The translations under genes were made by a program, and so were the position numbers. Shown here one piece after another: positions 41,107 to 50,851 of a stretch of 54,707 bases of DNA; the stretch's first letter is position 1, and every line of letters begins with the position of its first letter. The stretch lies in contig CANJJI010000008.1 in NCBI GenBank assembly GCA_947474545.1, positions 1-54,707 on the forward strand, read 5' to 3'. Below the pieces are notes generated by a model that saw only the letters and a list, made by a program, of their open reading frames with translations, was not told the origin of the DNA and did no database searches. Source of the stretch: Beijerinckiaceae bacterium (GTDB lineage Bacteria; Pseudomonadota; Alphaproteobacteria; Rhizobiales; Beijerinckiaceae).

Positions 41107-42378
41107 ATGAGTGACAAATCAGAGCCCCTGCGTGATAAACGGCTTATGCAGCATGTCAGGCGCAGATTGGTCTTCTATGTGGGCGGGTTCGATCCCCGTG
41201 GCGCCTCCTATTACCATGGCCTGTATTCCCGCGAAGCGGCAAAACAGGCCGCAGTCAATGGCATGAGGATCGAGACCGGGCCACGAAAACGCGCCGGGCG
41301 GCTCGTCAGCCATTGGAAGGTCCACGCACATGATGCCGGCGGCGAGGTCGAGGCAGATTATTGCTATCTCCATTGGGACGATATCGTCCGCGCCCGCTGG
41401 ACGAAGAACCCGCTCATAGTTTCCGCCCAGGCGCTGTCTGCCTTCTGGTTCATGGTGCGGACAGGCGCATTGAAACGATTCTACCGCCTGTCCTGGCCTT
41501 TCGCGTTGACTGCGGCCTATCCGTTTCTGCAGATGGTGGTGACTTTGCTGGCCGCCTTAATCGCTGGCCTCGTCGTATACGCGGGGGCGGCTTGGTTAGG
41601 CCAATCGCCCGTTTGGGCAAATGCGCTGGTCGCAATCGCTCTGGGCCTCGGAGCGGGCGCATTCGTGCTAGAACGGGCCGCGCGCGCCAATGTCTTCTGG
41701 ATCGGACGCGTCACCACGGTCATGTCGGCCTTCATGCGCGAAGCCATACCGGAAGTGGAGGAGCGCGCCGCGGCGCTGGCTGGCGAAATCATCGCACGGC
41801 GCAAAACAGCCGAAACCGGCCCGGGATGTGACGAAGTCGTTATCGTCGGCCATTCCGTCGGCGCCGACATCGCCACCCGCATCATCGCGCGGATTCTGGA
41901 ACTTGATCCGGACTTTGCGTCTGGCTCTGTGCCTGTCAGTTATCTCACCCTTGGCCAGCTCGTGATCTTCGAAGCCATGCCGGAAGGCTCTCCAGGATTC
42001 CGCCAGGACTTGGCGAAAGTCGCCTGCGCACATGGTCTGACCTGGATCGATTTCGCAGCACCAGCCGATCCTGCCTGCATCGCTCTGGTCGATCCTCTGA
42101 AAGGCAGCCTGATCGACCGGCCCGCTGGCGCGGAGATTCGCCCCAAACTCCTGTCGCCGCGCTTTCCAAAACTCTTTGCCCCGGAAGCCTATCAAAAATT
42201 GCGCAAGGAAAAGATGACCATGCACTTCATGTATCTTCAGGCGACGGACATCGCCGGAGACTATGACTATTTCGCCATTACGGCCGGCTCCCGGACTCTT
42301 GCTGCGCGTTACGAGCATCTGGACTCAAACAGCAAATTTGATCTTTTGCAGGGCGGCATTCTCGGCGGTAAGACATGA
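41107..42378 (+). CDS. Membrane alpha/beta-hydrolase-like protein of unknown function
   Basis: A 423-residue protein. It opens with a soluble segment containing FYVGGFDPRGASYYH (about 23-37), then two membrane spans (about 135-160 and 168-188), then a domain with the nucleophile-elbow motif VGHSVGAD (Ser250) typical of alpha/beta hydrolases. The acid and histidine partners cannot be assigned by eye. It ends 49 bases before the broken P450 gene and is on the same strand, so the two probably formed one unit. A lipid- or ester-directed activity is possible, but the substrate is unknown. Confidence 0.7.
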   Translation: MSDKSEPLRDKRLMQHVRRRLVFYVGGFDPRGASYYHGLYSREAAKQAAVNGMRIETGPRKRAGRLVSHWKVHAHDAGGEVEADYCYLHWDDIVRARWTKNPLIVSAQALSAFWFMVRTGALKRFYRLSWPFALTAAYPFLQMVVTLLAALIAGLVVYAGAAWLGQSPVWANALVAIALGLGAGAFVLERAARANVFWIGRVTTVMSAFMREAIPEVEERAAALAGEIIARRKTAETGPGCDEVVIVGHSVGADIATRIIARILELDPDFASGSVPVSYLTLGQLVIFEAMPEGSPGFRQDLAKVACAHGLTWIDFAAPADPACIALVDPLKGSLIDRPAGAEIRPKLLSPRFPKLFAPEAYQKLRKEKMTMHFMYLQATDIAGDYDYFAITAGSRTLAARYEHLDSNSKFDLLQGGILGGKT

Positions 42379-42427
42379 GCCTGCCAAAGCGAACGCCCCC
42401 ATACCCGCCAACACCCGGGCCGAAGCA

Positions 42428-43835
42428 ATGACCGATTATATCCCGCCGTTTCCGACGCCCTTAAAGAAGCGTCCCGGCCTCTTCCGGCGCTGGTTCAAGG
42501 CAAGCGGCTGTCCCCTGCGTTCATTGACCGAACGCAACTACAGGATGAAGCTGGGCGAAAGCAATATCTTGGGCAACAGGCGTTATATCGTCGTTGAGCC
42601 CAGACTGGTCAAACCCCTCCCTTGATGACAAGGAGGAGATATATCCCAAAAGCCGTCTTGTACGGCGCATGCTTTATCCGGTCATCGGCAACAGCATCTT
42701 CATCACAAATGGCGAGACCTGGAAAAGCCAGCGGCAATTGCTGGAGCCGGCCTTCTCAGTCACCCGCATTCAGGATTCCTTTGAGCGCATGAATCGCGCC
42801 GTCGATGATATGCGGGCGCGACTGTCTAAAATTCCCGACGGTGGCGTATTTGAAGTCGAGCCGGAAATGACGCACGTCACGGCAGACGTCATATTCCGCA
42901 CCATTTGTTCACTGTCGATCAGCCAGAAGGAAGCCACCGAAACGTTTGAAGCGTTTCTGGAATACCAGCGGTTTTCCTATGGCGACAGCGTTCCGAGCCT
43001 GATCAATATTCCAAAATACCTGTCGTTGCGCTGGTGGCGTGGACGGCACGCAGCTACCCGCATCCGCAATGTTCTCGATCCCATGGTACAATCGCGCTAT
43101 GAGAACTTCGTCAAGGGGGAGCCTGATAACAATAACGACATGCTCTCGGCTTTACTCAACGCTTCGCGCAGCGAGACTGGAAGCGCCATGAAATTCACCT
43201 ACAAGGAACTGGCGGACCAGATCGCCATGTTGTTTCTGGCGGGCCACGAAACTTCGGCCTCCGCGCTATCCTGGGCGACCTACCTGATCGCGGCCCAACC
43301 CGAGATCCAGGAACGCATGCATGCTGAAGCTATGGCCGTCATGGGGGCAGATACGCCGCAATTCCAGCACATGAAACGGCTGACCTTGACGCGCGACGTC
43401 TTCCGCGAAACCCTTCGCCTATATCCCTCTGTGCCCTTCTTCACGCGCGAGTCCACGCGCCGCGAAAAAATGCGCGACAAAGTAATCGAAGCAGGCGCAT
43501 TGCTCGTCTTGTCGCCATGGCTGAGCCATCGTAACGAGACATTGTGGGACAAACCGCACGTGTTCGATCCCGACCGTTTCGACCGGCCGGAAACACAGGA
43601 GAGCGTGCGCAACGCCTACTTCCCCTTCAGCGCAGGCCGGAGGGTCTGTCTTGGCGCTGCCTTCGCCCTGCAGGAAGCCGTTCTCGTCCTGGCGGTCATC
43701 GTGCGCGATTACAAGCTTGAAGTCCTCAAGGGGGATGAACCCATGCCCCTCGCACGCGCTACCATTCGCACCTACGGCGGCATTCGCGTCCGGTTGACGC
43801 GCCGCGACAAGACAGGCGTTACTCAGTCAGCATAA
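42428..43835 (+). pseudogene. Cytochrome P450 with a single-base frameshift
   Basis: Heme-thiolate monooxygenase of about 468 codons in two frames. The N-terminal part starts at the ATG at 42428 (MTDYIPPFPTPLKKRPGLF) and runs into a stop at 42624. The remainder continues in the next frame from about 42615 to 43835. Removing one C from the CCCC run at 42614-42617 restores a continuous reading (LVKPSLDDKEEIYPKS) that matches the P450 family at this place. The rest is intact: I-helix AGHETSA (nt 43239), ETLR (nt 43407), and the heme loop FSAGRRVCLG with the ligand cysteine at nt 43647. It may be a sequencing error, a phase-variable or programmed frameshift, or a recent pseudogene. Confidence 0.85.
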
Positions 43836-43856
43836 GACCGCCGATACGTTGCGAGC

Positions 43857-44177
43857 TTATAATGGCTCCACACGCACTGCTGTGCCGTAACACAACACTT
43901 CGGTTATACCCGCCATGATCTCTGTCGCATCATAGCGCATGGCGATAATCGCATTTGCGCCACCCTGCCCTGCATGCTCAACCATGTGATCGAAAGCTTC
44001 CTGCCGGGCATTTTCGGCCAGGGTCACATAGACCTGGATTCGTCCGCCAAAAATAGCCGCGAGACCGCCGACAAAATTGCCGACTACTGAACGCGAGCGG
44101 ACAGTGATGCCGCGAACCATGCCCAGATGCTGGACAATGCGATAACCGGCGATTTCGTTGGATGTAGAAACAAGCAT
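43857..44177 (-). CDS. YbjQ family (UPF0145) protein
   Basis: A 106-residue protein of the YbjQ family, which folds as a small pentameric alpha/beta protein with a proposed but unproven metal-binding role. It shows the characteristic GMVRGITVRSRSVVGNF near 19-35, GGRIQVYVTLAENARQEAF, and GANAIIAMRYDATEI. It is convergent with the P450 gene and stands alone. Confidence 0.85.
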   Translation of the reverse strand: MLVSTSNEIAGYRIVQHLGMVRGITVRSRSVVGNFVGGLAAIFGGRIQVYVTLAENARQEAFDHMVEHAGQGGANAIIAMRYDATEIMAGITEVLCYGTAVRVEPL

Positions 44178-44283
44178 GGTGAACCTCAGAATTCAGGAGC
44201 ACTCAGTTAACACGCATATAATTTCGATTGTGTGACCTTTCGCACATCATAACTCAATTCGAACAAAGTATTCACAGGCCTCG

Positions 44284-45108
44284 TCAGACCTTCTCCCACG
44301 CTTCCACCATCTTTTTCCTTTGCGCAGCATCGGGCATCACACCAACGCCTGCCGCGACATTGTCACGTACATGTTCCGGCTTGCCAGTACCGGGAATGAC
44401 ACATGTGACTTCAGGATGACCAAGCAGATATTTGAGAAAGAACTGCGCCCAGCTGGTCGCGCCGATTTCCGCCGCAATAACCGGCAGGGCCCGGCCTCTG
44501 GTTTTGCCGAACAAGCCGCCACTTCCCAACGGACGATTTATCAACGTGGCGACGCCGCGCTCTGCCGCTACAGGCAGCAATCTCTGAATTGGCGCACGTT
44601 GACCGATAGAAAAGGCAAATTGAACAAAGTCGATTTTTTCCGTTCGCATGATTGCCGTGAGATCATCCAGCGCTGCATCGGTATAATGAGTGATGCCTAT
44701 ATAGCGGATGCGGCCCTCGTCTTTCCATTTGCGCAAGGTTTTCAGATGCACTTTCCAATCCAGCAGATTGTGAATTTGCATGAGATCAATCACTGGCGCC
44801 TGCATCTTGACCGATGAAGCCTGCATTTCGTGTATGCCCGCGGCCTCCCCGCTTGTCCAGACTTTGGTCGCGACAAAAGCCTTGTTGCGCGCGTTCATCT
44901 CGCCCAACAACGTGCCGGTTACTGATTCCGCGCGGCCATACATCGGCGAGGAATCCACAACCTTGCCGCCAGCCTCGAACAGAATTCGCAACACTTCCCT
45001 GCGCGGATCAAGTTCAGCCCGGCTGTTGCCTATATCGAACGTCTGCCAGGTGACTACACCAACAACTGGCAGAGCCTCACCGCTGGAAGGAATAGGACAT
45101 GTCAACAT
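44284..45108 (-). CDS. Aldo/keto reductase
   Basis: NADPH-dependent reductase-type TIM barrel, 274 residues. The catalytic tetrad is recognisable: Asp52 and Tyr57 in VDSSPMYGRAES, Lys82 in VATKVW and His113 in LMQIHNLLDW. RYIGITHY and the C-terminal CVIPGTGKPEHV (cofactor phosphate region) also fit. It lies 43 bases after the molybdenum hydroxylase large subunit on the same strand and may reduce or oxidise an aldehyde or ketone in the same pathway. The substrate is not predictable. Confidence 0.85.
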   Translation of the reverse strand: MLTCPIPSSGEALPVVGVVTWQTFDIGNSRAELDPRREVLRILFEAGGKVVDSSPMYGRAESVTGTLLGEMNARNKAFVATKVWTSGEAAGIHEMQASSVKMQAPVIDLMQIHNLLDWKVHLKTLRKWKDEGRIRYIGITHYTDAALDDLTAIMRTEKIDFVQFAFSIGQRAPIQRLLPVAAERGVATLINRPLGSGGLFGKTRGRALPVIAAEIGATSWAQFFLKYLLGHPEVTCVIPGTGKPEHVRDNVAAGVGVMPDAAQRKKMVEAWEKV

Positions 45109-45151
45109 GGCGGCAACTGCTCCATTTTGTTATGTCCATATCAAATGGAGC

Positions 45152-47431
45152 CTAACCAGCCTTCGCGCCCGCCTCCATCAGCGCCAACACTTTGGCCGGC
45201 GTCATCGGCAGCGAACGCGGGCGGATGCCTATGGCGTTGCCAATGGCATTGCCGATCGCCCCCATCGCTGGTGTCAGTGGCACTTCGCCAACGCCACGCA
45301 GACCATAGGGATGTTTGGGATTGGGCACTTCCACGATGACCGTATCAATCATTGGCACATCCGAGGCAACGGGCATGCGATAATCCAGAAAGCCCGGATT
45401 TTGCAGGCGTCCGTCATCGCCGAAAATATACTCCTCGTTGAGCGCCCAGCCTATGCCTTGCACGGCAGCGCCCTGAAATTGCCCTTCCACCTGCAGCGGA
45501 CTGATCGCCTTGCCCGCATCCTCGACAATCGTATAGCGCTTGACCGAGGTGAGGCCCGTTTCCTTGTCAACTTCCACATCAACGATATGCACGGCAAAAC
45601 CCGGGCCCGCCCCGGTGACATTCATTTCCGAATGACCGGCGATAGCACCCATCGTATATGTGGTTTTGGAAGCGATGTCCTTCATCGACAACGGCTCGAA
45701 ATTGCCGACGTTGGAACTCGCCGGACGGCAATGTCCATCCTCAAAGATCACGCCTTCTTCAGGCACATTCCAGATTTTTGCAGCACGGCGGCACAATTCT
45801 GCAATGATCTTGCGCGCAGAATCGATAACGATCATGCCGCTGGAAAATGTCGTGCGGCTGCCTGCTGTCACGCGATTATAGCCCAGCGAATTGGTGTCTG
45901 CGAGAACCGAACGCACGCGATCCACGGGGATACCGAATTCTTCGGCCGCCATCATCGACATCGACATGCGCGAACCCGCAACGTCGGCAGTGCCGAGGAT
46001 GATGTTGACCGTACCATCAGGCGCAAGGTTCATTGTGCCCGTTGTTTCACCACCCCGATTGAACCAGAAGCCGGTGGCAATGCCTCGCCCCTGCCCTTTG
46101 GGCACGGGTGACTTGTAATGATCGCAATTCTTGGCGGCCTCCAATGTCTCGACAAAGCCGATACGATTGAACGTTTCGCCATAGATTGTTTTATGGCCCT
46201 CGACGATGGCGTTCTTCAGACGAAAATCCAGTTCATCCATGCCCACCTTGCGCGCCAGTTCGCTGACGCAATCCTCGACGCCAAACACGACCTGCGGCAC
46301 GCAGGGCGCGCGGAACGAACTGACCTTCGGCCTGTTGGACACAACTTCATAGGAAACCGTGCGAACGTTTTTCAACTCGTAACGCGTCAGCATTGCCTGC
46401 GGCGCATTGGTGAATGCCGAACCTGTATAGGGGCCTGTCTGAAATATCAGCGTCGAATCGACAGCAACGATTGTTCCATCCTTCTTGCAGCCCATCTTGA
46501 TTGTCGACTGCGTGCCCGACACCGGGCCGGTAGCGCGCAACACTTCGCTTCGTGTCAGCGTCATCTTCACGGGGCATTTGGCTTTGCGTGAAAGAACGAT
46601 GGACAAAGGCTCCAGATAAAACGTCGTCTTGCCGCCAAAGCCGCCGCCGAGTTCCGATTGCTGGATACGGATTTTCGAAGAATCAATCTTCAAAATTTCC
46701 GTCAACCGGTCGCGGTAGACCCAGGGCGCCTGCGTGCAGCACCACAGATCGACCTGGCCGTCATCGGAATAATTGGCGATGCAGGATTGCAGCTCGATAT
46801 AGCCCTGATGCATGGGCTTGGTGTCATAGGTATGCTCGACGATAAAATCGGCTTGCGCAAAACCAGCGTCTACATCACAAATCGCGAGCACGCTGCGTTC
46901 AACCACATTGGTCGGCTTTTCTGCGTCCGGCCCCTTCGCGCCTTTGGTACGCATGTAATCATGCAGGATTGGCGCATCCGGCTTCATGGCCTCAACGGGA
47001 TCGATGACATGCGGTAGCACTTCATAGTGCACGTCAATCAGCTTCAGAGCTTTTTTAGCGATGGATTCACTTGTGGCCGCAACAGCTGCAACCGGATGGC
47101 CTTCCCAATAGACCTTCTCGCGCGCCATCGCGATACGCGTCATATCACCTGCGCCCGTGCCTTGCTTGATTTCTGGAAAATCATCGCGCGTGATGACGGC
47201 CTTCACGCCGGGTAGCGCGGCAGCCTTCGAGATATCGATGCTTTTCAAAACTGCATGGGGATGGGGAGAGCGCAAGACTTTGCCAATCAGCATGCCCGGC
47301 AGGAACGCGTCGGCAGCGAATTTCGCGCGGCCCGTTACCTTGTCGAAACCATCATGTTTGACCGGCGAAGTGCCGACAATCTTGTATTGCCGGTCCGGAT
47401 TGAAGCCGGGCTTTTCGAGAATTGTCGCCAT
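45152..47431 (-). CDS. Molybdenum hydroxylase, large (molybdopterin) subunit
   Basis: Catalytic subunit of the xanthine dehydrogenase/aldehyde oxidase superfamily, 759 residues. It binds the Mo-molybdopterin cofactor; the N-terminal domain starts at KVTGRAKFAADAFLPG. GGGFGGKTTFYLEP and FRAPCVPQ mark the cofactor region. The catalytic glutamate is Glu716 in RGVGEVP. It lacks the AYxCSFR loop of CO dehydrogenase, so it hydroxylates an aldehyde or aromatic/N-heterocyclic compound instead. It is last in the medium-small-large operon, 3 bases after the small subunit. Confidence 0.9.
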   Translation of the reverse strand: MATILEKPGFNPDRQYKIVGTSPVKHDGFDKVTGRAKFAADAFLPGMLIGKVLRSPHPHAVLKSIDISKAAALPGVKAVITRDDFPEIKQGTGAGDMTRIAMAREKVYWEGHPVAAVAATSESIAKKALKLIDVHYEVLPHVIDPVEAMKPDAPILHDYMRTKGAKGPDAEKPTNVVERSVLAICDVDAGFAQADFIVEHTYDTKPMHQGYIELQSCIANYSDDGQVDLWCCTQAPWVYRDRLTEILKIDSSKIRIQQSELGGGFGGKTTFYLEPLSIVLSRKAKCPVKMTLTRSEVLRATGPVSGTQSTIKMGCKKDGTIVAVDSTLIFQTGPYTGSAFTNAPQAMLTRYELKNVRTVSYEVVSNRPKVSSFRAPCVPQVVFGVEDCVSELARKVGMDELDFRLKNAIVEGHKTIYGETFNRIGFVETLEAAKNCDHYKSPVPKGQGRGIATGFWFNRGGETTGTMNLAPDGTVNIILGTADVAGSRMSMSMMAAEEFGIPVDRVRSVLADTNSLGYNRVTAGSRTTFSSGMIVIDSARKIIAELCRRAAKIWNVPEEGVIFEDGHCRPASSNVGNFEPLSMKDIASKTTYTMGAIAGHSEMNVTGAGPGFAVHIVDVEVDKETGLTSVKRYTIVEDAGKAISPLQVEGQFQGAAVQGIGWALNEEYIFGDDGRLQNPGFLDYRMPVASDVPMIDTVIVEVPNPKHPYGLRGVGEVPLTPAMGAIGNAIGNAIGIRPRSLPMTPAKVLALMEAGAKAG

Positions 47432-47434
47432 GGT

Positions 47435-47914
47435 TCAGGCTCCTCTCATTTCAGTAGCTGCGGCCATGACCGCGCGAATGACTTTGTCGTATCCGGTACA
47501 GCGGCAGAGATTGCCCGCCAGCCAGTAACGCACTTCTGTTTCAGACGGGTCGGGATTTTTTTCGAGCAACGCGCGCGCCGCCACCAAAATACCGGGGGTG
47601 CAGATGCCGCATTGCAGACCATTCAGCTCAAGGAACTTTTGCTGAAGCGGGTGCAGTGTGTCGCCCTTCGCCATGCCTTCGATAGTCTCAATCTTCTTGC
47701 CGCCAGCTTCGACGCCGAGCACGAGGCAGGAACATACGAGGCGGCCGTCCATCATCACGCTGCAGGCGCCGCAATCGCCTGTGGCGCAGCCTTCTTTCGT
47801 GCCTGTCAGCATGAGATTGTCGCGCAGCACGTCAAGCAGGCTCTGTTGCGGCTCGCAGAGAAAATCATATTCGTCGCCGTTGACGCTGGTGGTAACGTGA
47901 TATTTCTTGCTCAT
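47435..47914 (-). CDS. Molybdenum hydroxylase, small 2x[2Fe-2S] subunit
   Basis: Electron-transfer subunit, 159 residues. The plant-type cluster ligands are Cys43, Cys48, Cys51 and Cys63 (C-x4-C-x2-C-x11-C). The second cluster uses Cys102, Cys105, Cys137 and Cys139 (C-x2-C ... C-x-C). Both are complete. The start overlaps the end of the FAD subunit by 4 bases (ATGA), and the large subunit follows after 3 bases. Confidence 0.93.
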   Translation of the reverse strand: MSKKYHVTTSVNGDEYDFLCEPQQSLLDVLRDNLMLTGTKEGCATGDCGACSVMMDGRLVCSCLVLGVEAGGKKIETIEGMAKGDTLHPLQQKFLELNGLQCGICTPGILVAARALLEKNPDPSETEVRYWLAGNLCRCTGYDKVIRAVMAAATEMRGA

Positions 47915-48783
47915 GCTACATGCCTCGCCCGTTCCAGCGCCTTTTGGGCAACCCGTTTTGCCAGCACCCTGGCCATCTTGATGCGAAATTCCTTGGTGCC
48001 GCGTTTGTCATCAATCGGGCGGCAGGCAGCAGCCGCTGCCGCGGCCATCTTGTCTATGGCGGCCTCATCGACTTTTGTGCCGATCAAGGCGTCTGCGCAT
48101 TCCTTCACCAGAAGAACCGTCGGCGCCACAGCGCCAATCGCAACGCGTGCTGCCGTGCATACGCCCGCAGTGTCGAGCGTCAGATTGACCGCAACGCCCA
48201 CCACGGCAATGTCCATTTCCGTGCGCGGCGTGAAACGCAGATAGGCGTCGCCGGAGTTGCGCGCCCGCGCTGGCAGAAAGAAACTTTCGATGATCTCGCC
48301 TTTAGTGAGCGAAGTCTTGCCAGGGCCGACTGGAATCTGTTCGACCGGCACATCGCGCGCGCCGTTCGGCCCAACCACATGCGCAATTGCCCCCGCTGTC
48401 ACAAGGGGCGGCACGGAGTCAGCGCCCGGCGAAGCATTGCAGAGATTGCCAGCCATTGTGGCCCGGCCTTTCACCTGAATGGAGCCGATGAGCTTTACCC
48501 CGTCAATCAGGCCCGGCCATGTCGCGCACAGCGCTGCATGCTCCATCATCTCCATGCCGCTGACGGTCGCGCCGATGCGAAAGCCGCCATTCTCGGCCTT
48601 GATTTCGCGAAGACCTGGAATGTGCTTGATGTCGAGCAGCAATTCCGGATCGATCATATCCATTTCCATCTGCACGATAACGTCTGTGCCACCGGCCAAA
48701 ATTCGCGTAGGACCACCCGCTGCAGCCAATAGTTTAATCGCGCTCGCCACACTGTCTGGCGCCTCGTAACGAAGTTCGGACAT
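47911..48783 (-). CDS. Molybdenum hydroxylase, medium FAD subunit
   Basis: FAD-binding subunit of the CoxM/CutM type, 290 residues. The two flavin motifs are present as LAGGTDVI (about 30-37) and TMAGNLCNASPGADS (about 108-122). It is the first gene of the three-subunit operon, in the order medium-small-large as in CO dehydrogenase-like enzymes. The 3' end overlaps the small subunit start by 4 bases. Confidence 0.92.
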   Translation of the reverse strand: MSELRYEAPDSVASAIKLLAAAGGPTRILAGGTDVIVQMEMDMIDPELLLDIKHIPGLREIKAENGGFRIGATVSGMEMMEHAALCATWPGLIDGVKLIGSIQVKGRATMAGNLCNASPGADSVPPLVTAGAIAHVVGPNGARDVPVEQIPVGPGKTSLTKGEIIESFFLPARARNSGDAYLRFTPRTEMDIAVVGVAVNLTLDTAGVCTAARVAIGAVAPTVLLVKECADALIGTKVDEAAIDKMAAAAAAACRPIDDKRGTKEFRIKMARVLAKRVAQKALERARHVA

Positions 48784-48854
48784 TTCAACTCCCCGGTTTT
48801 TTTCAGGTTCCCGCCATCTTGGCGCAAATTTTCAGCTTCGCCAAATCTGACAAT

Positions 48855-49634
48855 TTATCGCTGCATGAGAGAACCAAGCCCCTTGACGGTGCGCATTTCG
48901 CCAAGCTTCGGCTGCAACGCTTTCAGACAGGCCCATATCGTCGCCTGATTGGAATTCACCACAGGCTTGCCGAGCATGCGTTCGACCCGCTCGACCACAT
49001 CGATCTGCGTTGTATTGGTGCAGGAGAGAAAATATCCATCGGCGTCATCTCGCTGATTATCCTTTACGACATCAATCCAGCGTGAGGGCGGCACCGAAAG
49101 ATAACCCTTCGACATCGGCACTTTCAGCGCGACATCATGCAACGTCTGGAAGCCGAAGTCCCGGAGATAGTCGATCTCGTGATCGTTCGTCTCCTGTTCA
49201 TATGGTGAAATCAGAACCAGCTTCTTTATGGAGACGGCCTTCAGTGCATCAATGACAGCCTGCGCTGTTGTCAGCGCAACAGCATCCGATTGCGAACGCA
49301 CAGCATCAAGCAAAACTTTTTCCCCCGCCGAACCGTGTTCCATTGAATTGCCCGTACAATGAAACACGATGACATCGCATTTGGCGTCCGCGAGAGAACT
49401 GGCGGCGATTTCCACTTCCTTCGCCAGCACATCCAGCGGCTTGCTGTGACGTCCTGTCATCTGCAGCCGCGTAACGTGGATGCCGATGTCATCAGGCATA
49501 TAGGCGCGGAAATGTGGCTCCGTCAGCCTATTGCTGGAGGGAATGATGAGGCCCACGCGGGCGCGCGCAAAGCCTGTGGAGTCCTCAATATCGAGCGCAT
49601 CGAGCCCAGATGCAGGTCTCGCATGAATGTTCAT
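48855..49634 (-). CDS. Asp/Glu racemase-superfamily isomerase, maleate isomerase type
   Basis: A 259-residue enzyme starting at the ATG at 49634 (GGAGG 7 bases upstream). The longer frame upstream has no family similarity. It shows the pseudo-symmetric superfamily with two active-site cysteines, Cys93 in FHCTGNS and Cys205 in SCTNT. Asn35 in PSSN and Tyr145 in SPYEQE are at the places used by maleate cis-trans isomerase. Arylmalonate decarboxylases keep only the second cysteine, so isomerase or racemase chemistry is more likely. It lies next to a molybdenum hydroxylase operon, on the same strand, 71 bases upstream. Confidence 0.8.
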   Translation of the reverse strand: MNIHARPASGLDALDIEDSTGFARARVGLIIPSSNRLTEPHFRAYMPDDIGIHVTRLQMTGRHSKPLDVLAKEVEIAASSLADAKCDVIVFHCTGNSMEHGSAGEKVLLDAVRSQSDAVALTTAQAVIDALKAVSIKKLVLISPYEQETNDHEIDYLRDFGFQTLHDVALKVPMSKGYLSVPPSRWIDVVKDNQRDDADGYFLSCTNTTQIDVVERVERMLGKPVVNSNQATIWACLKALQPKLGEMRTVKGLGSLMQR

Positions 49635-49786
49635 AGGCAATCCTCCAATCCTATTTTGTCGGCATGTTAGCGCAAGGCAGCAAAAAAGCGAAAGAGTGCA
49701 AAGCGCAAAATCAGCAGAGACTTGCCAAAGATGAAATCCGCAGTCATCCTGCTCCGAAATTTGACAATCCGATCTGGGGATGGACC

Positions 49787-50809
49787 ATGCGCACTTCAAG
49801 CCTTTGCGGCGCTGCGGCATTTTTTTTGGCATCCGCCCTTTATGCGCAGGCGCAGTCGCCCGCCGAATTCTATGCACGCAAGAATGTGCGCATGATGGTC
49901 GGCTATGGACCCGGCACCGGCTTTGATGTCTATGCCCGTGCAGTCGCGCGTCACATGGGCCGCCATATCCCCGGCCAGCCCAATATGGTTGTTGAAAACA
50001 TGCCGGGCGCAGGCGGCCTTACAATGGCAAATTATCTATATAACGTCGCCCCGAAAGACGGCACAGCCATTGGTCTTGTCGTCAATGTCTTCATGGAACC
50101 TTTATTCAAGAACGATGCAGTGCGTTTCGACGTAAAAAAATATACGTGGCTGGGCAGCGTCAGCCGTTCAACGCCCTTGTGTTTTACCTGGGACACCAGC
50201 GGCATCAATCGCTTTGAGGATGTGTACGCAAAGGAAACATTGGTCGGCGCCATCGGCCGCTTTACGGACAGCTATCTCTTTCCACAATTGATCAATGATT
50301 TTCTGGGCACGAAATTCAAACCCGTGAGTGGCTATCCCGACAGCGCCGCCGTTGGCATCGCCATGGAGCGCGGCGAATTGCACGGATTCTGCAGCTTTAC
50401 TTTGGCCAGCGTGAAATCAGCGCGGCCCGAATGGCTCGCCAAGAAGCAGATCAATATCCTGGTTCAGCTCGGGCTCACAAAGAATCCGGAAATACCAGAT
50501 GTGCCCATGATTCTTGATCTTGTGAAGGAGGACACGGCCAAGCAGATCATGACCGTCATGGCCAGCAATTGGGAAGCGGCGCGTCCCGTTGGCGGTCCTC
50601 CCGGCATCCCCAAGGATAGACTGGATGCGCTGCGCAAAGCCTTCATGGATACGATGAAAGACCCGGAATTTCTCGCCGAAACCAATAAACTGAATATCGA
50701 GGTGGATCCGCTGGACAGCACTGCGGTCGAGAAGGTCCTCGACCGGCTTTATGATACGCCTCAGCCTGTCATTGACCGCATGATTGCGATCAGGGCCAGG
50801 GATTATTGA
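49787..50809 (+). CDS. Bug/TctC-family periplasmic solute-binding protein
   Basis: Receptor of the tripartite tricarboxylate transporter type, 340 residues. The ATG at 49787 follows GGGGA. A signal peptide of about 22 residues ends at AQAQS. The mature part begins AEFYARKNVRMMVGYGPGTG and has MPGAGGLTMANYLYNVAPKDGT, the ligand-binding loops typical of Bug receptors for carboxylated compounds. No membrane subunits TctA or TctB are nearby, as is common for orphan Bug proteins. It is divergent from the maleate-isomerase-like gene across 152 bases and probably supplies a substrate for the same pathway. Confidence 0.85.
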   Translation: MRTSSLCGAAAFFLASALYAQAQSPAEFYARKNVRMMVGYGPGTGFDVYARAVARHMGRHIPGQPNMVVENMPGAGGLTMANYLYNVAPKDGTAIGLVVNVFMEPLFKNDAVRFDVKKYTWLGSVSRSTPLCFTWDTSGINRFEDVYAKETLVGAIGRFTDSYLFPQLINDFLGTKFKPVSGYPDSAAVGIAMERGELHGFCSFTLASVKSARPEWLAKKQINILVQLGLTKNPEIPDVPMILDLVKEDTAKQIMTVMASNWEAARPVGGPPGIPKDRLDALRKAFMDTMKDPEFLAETNKLNIEVDPLDSTAVEKVLDRLYDTPQPVIDRMIAIRARDY

Positions 50810-50835
50810 CAGCCCGCGCTGGGCTGTCGCGTTTT
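50808..50835 (+). terminator. Intrinsic terminator after the Bug/TctC gene
   Basis: GACAGCCC (50808-50815) and GGGCTGTC (50821-50828) form a perfect 8-bp stem with a 5-base loop, followed by GCGTTTT. It overlaps the stop codon. On the opposite strand it may also slow the convergent transcript from 50852, though without a U-run there. Confidence 0.7.
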
Positions 50836-50851
50836 CCGGGATGACGCCAAA

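Noticed and set aside
44780-46111. 443-codon plus-strand frame across the aldo/keto reductase and Mo hydroxylase large subunit
   Set aside because: It spans two genes with intact catalytic motifs on the other strand and shows no domain of its own.
45152-48783. CO dehydrogenase (coxMSL) reading of the medium-small-large operon
   Set aside because: The order fits, but the large subunit lacks the AYxCSFR loop that carries the Cu-ligand cysteine of true CO dehydrogenase.
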